Below are positions 5,921 through 6,655 of a stretch of DNA of 6,655 nucleotides, piece by piece. The first letter of the stretch is position 1. The number at the start of each line of letters is the position of its first letter. The notes under the pieces were generated by a model. That model saw only the letters and a program-made list of their open reading frames with translations, had not been told where the DNA came from and ran no database searches. The position numbers and the translations under genes were made by a program. The stretch comes from an uncultured Prevotella sp. (lineage in GTDB: Bacteria > Bacteroidota > Bacteroidia > Bacteroidales > Bacteroidaceae), in contig CALFUF010000126.1 in the NCBI GenBank assembly GCA_937916405.1, forward strand, positions 1 to 6,655. Reading direction: 5' to 3'.

Positions 5921-6130
5921 CTATTTCCTCACGACGATGCTGGGACTTGCCTGATGGGTGGCAAGGATGAGGACCTCGGCAATCTGCACATGCTCAGGAG
6001 CATTGGCTGCATAGACGGCAACATCGGCAATATCGTCACCCGTCAAGGGTTTGATACCTGTATACAGTTTCTTGGCACAACCAAGTCCAATACCACTTGT
6101 CGCACCTGTTATCAACACAATTTTAGCCAT
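5921..6130 (-). pseudogene. Short-chain dehydrogenase remnant with in-frame internal deletion
   Basis: The 69-codon frame joins the two ends of a short-chain dehydrogenase/reductase (SDR). Residues 1-21 are the start of a classical SDR, MAKIVLITGATSGIG with the TGxxxGIG nucleotide-binding motif. From about residue 22, the sequence YTGIKPLTGDDIADVAVYAANAPEHVQ and following corresponds to the C-terminal end of YdfG-like SDRs, ending ATHQASPSIVVRK. The normal length is about 250 residues, so roughly 180 are missing, including the NNAG segment and the Ser-Tyr-Lys catalytic residues. The protein cannot be an active dehydrogenase. The fusion keeps the frame, and no further stop or frameshift has appeared. 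It is convergent with the regulator (8 bases between the ends) and divergent from the AraC gene, whose start codon overlaps its own. Identification of the two SDR ends is from recalled family patterns and is strong for the N-terminus. Confidence 0.75.
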
Positions 6131-6578
6131 GAACGACCGCCAATTACAGTTCTATCGAGAACTGATGGGTAGTCTCTGTCTGACGATGATATACGACATT
6201 TTTGAGGCCCACGCCCAGCGTGAAGCCACAGACTCGCATACGGACCGTACTACCTATATCGTGAAACAACTCATGGCTCTGCTCTCCACAGGCATCAGCC
6301 GAACGGAGCGCGATGTGAGTTACTACGCAGAACGACTGAACGTATCACCCAAGTATCTTTCTGCCACTATCAAGCGTGTGACAGGTCATAGTGTCACCTC
6401 GTACATTGACCGTTACACCATACCAATATTAAAAGACTACCTGAATGATGAACGCCTGTCACTCACTCAGATAACTGAACTGATGAATTTCACCACATTA
6501 TCGTATTTCAGCCGTTACTGCACGAAGCATCTTGGACTGTCGCCCAGCGAATACCGTCAGTGTCTCCAACCGAAATAA
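6129..6578 (+). CDS. AraC-family regulator, N-terminal sensor half missing
   Basis: A 149-residue DNA-binding protein of the AraC/XylS family. It opens with the linker helices (FYRELMGSLCLTMIYDIFEAH) and carries both helix-turn-helix motifs: DVSYYAERLNVSPKYLSATI (62-81) and, in the second, LTQITELMNFTTLSYFSRYC (112-131). It ends with the family signature LGLSPSEYR (135-143). Full-length relatives with an N-terminal cupin-type sensor have about 290 residues, so around 130-140 are absent. The ATG at 6129 overlaps the start codon of the SDR remnant on the other strand. The same frame is open further upstream to 6051, but that part is antisense to SDR codons and is not AraC-like. Either this is the 3' half of a deleted gene or a surviving DNA-binding-only protein; with no promoter room left, the first seems more likely. 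AraC genes next to an SDR are a familiar pairing, so it probably once controlled that SDR. Confidence 0.7.
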   Translation: MNDRQLQFYRELMGSLCLTMIYDIFEAHAQREATDSHTDRTTYIVKQLMALLSTGISRTERDVSYYAERLNVSPKYLSATIKRVTGHSVTSYIDRYTIPILKDYLNDERLSLTQITELMNFTTLSYFSRYCTKHLGLSPSEYRQCLQPK

Positions 6579-6621
6579 AAAAGATGAGCGCAACCTCAAC
6601 TTAGAGTTACGCTCATCTTTT
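6579..6621. terminator. Hairpin terminator, probably bidirectional
   Basis: AAAAGATGAGCG (6579-6590) pairs perfectly with 6610-6621; after one mismatch three more pairs close an 11-base loop. The arms end in A-runs on one side and T-runs on the other, so the hairpin would be followed by U-rich RNA in either direction. It begins one base after the AraC stop codon. The minus strand of 6641-6655 reads T-V-E-E-stop, which may be the end of a convergent gene sharing this terminator. Confidence 0.85.
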
Positions 6622-6655
6622 ATTCTGTATATATACTAACTTACTCCTCAACAGT

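Noticed and set aside
5910..5954. Short ORF starting in an ATGA overlap with the LytTR stop, with a signal-peptide-like MNINYFLTTMLGLA
   Set aside because: From 5921 onward it lies antisense to the C-terminal codons of the SDR remnant, which explain the sequence better. It stops after 14 codons.
6051..6128. Upstream extension of the AraC reading frame
   Set aside because: The 26 extra codons are the antisense of SDR codons and have no AraC-like character. The AraC-like part begins at the Met at 6129.

Overview
The window looks like chromosomal DNA of a Bacteroidetes bacterium, most likely Prevotella or a close relative. Pointers are a periplasmic two-component-regulator propeller joined to a LytTR domain, a secreted protein ending in the YDLNGRRV...GIY...NGKK tail common in that group, promoter-like TTTG / TAnnTTTG boxes, weak Shine-Dalgarno usage, and a small protein of a type I associate with Prevotella. 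The genus is an inference from recalled protein families, not from a search.

Left part (1-2296, + strand): an intact histidinol-phosphate aminotransferase gene (hisC) and, 59 bases later, an intact 12-TM MFS transporter. The spacer and the hisC stop codon lie in a 9-bp tandem repeat carrying CTAG in each unit. Next comes a gene-free stretch (2297-2528) packed with two kinds of structured repeat: four palindromic GTTGACT units of about 23 bp, then an overlapping set of hairpins.

Middle (2529-3466, - strand): a secreted protein of 249 residues with a short in-frame tandem repeat near its C-terminus, followed in the same direction by a 57-residue small protein with a clear ribosome binding site. 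The (M/K)xDVRG repeat of the secreted protein also occurs, once, in the central loop of the MFS transporter.

Right part (3651-6578) is a zone of decay. A membrane-anchored regulator (signal peptide, periplasmic beta-propeller, one TM helix, coiled coil, LytTR DNA-binding domain) is broken by two frame changes and one in-frame TAG. Facing it is a short-chain dehydrogenase (SDR) reduced to its first ~21 and last ~47 codons, fused in frame. Directly abutting the SDR start, and divergent from it, is an AraC-family regulator that has lost its N-terminal sensor half. Start codons of the two share the CATG at 6128-6131, so their intergenic promoter region is gone. A strong hairpin terminator closes the AraC gene, and the last bases may hold the end of a convergent gene.

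I see no evidence for a new defence or mobile system. The most interesting signals are the in-frame erosion of the regulator/SDR/AraC locus and the small repeats shared between unrelated coding and intergenic sequence.
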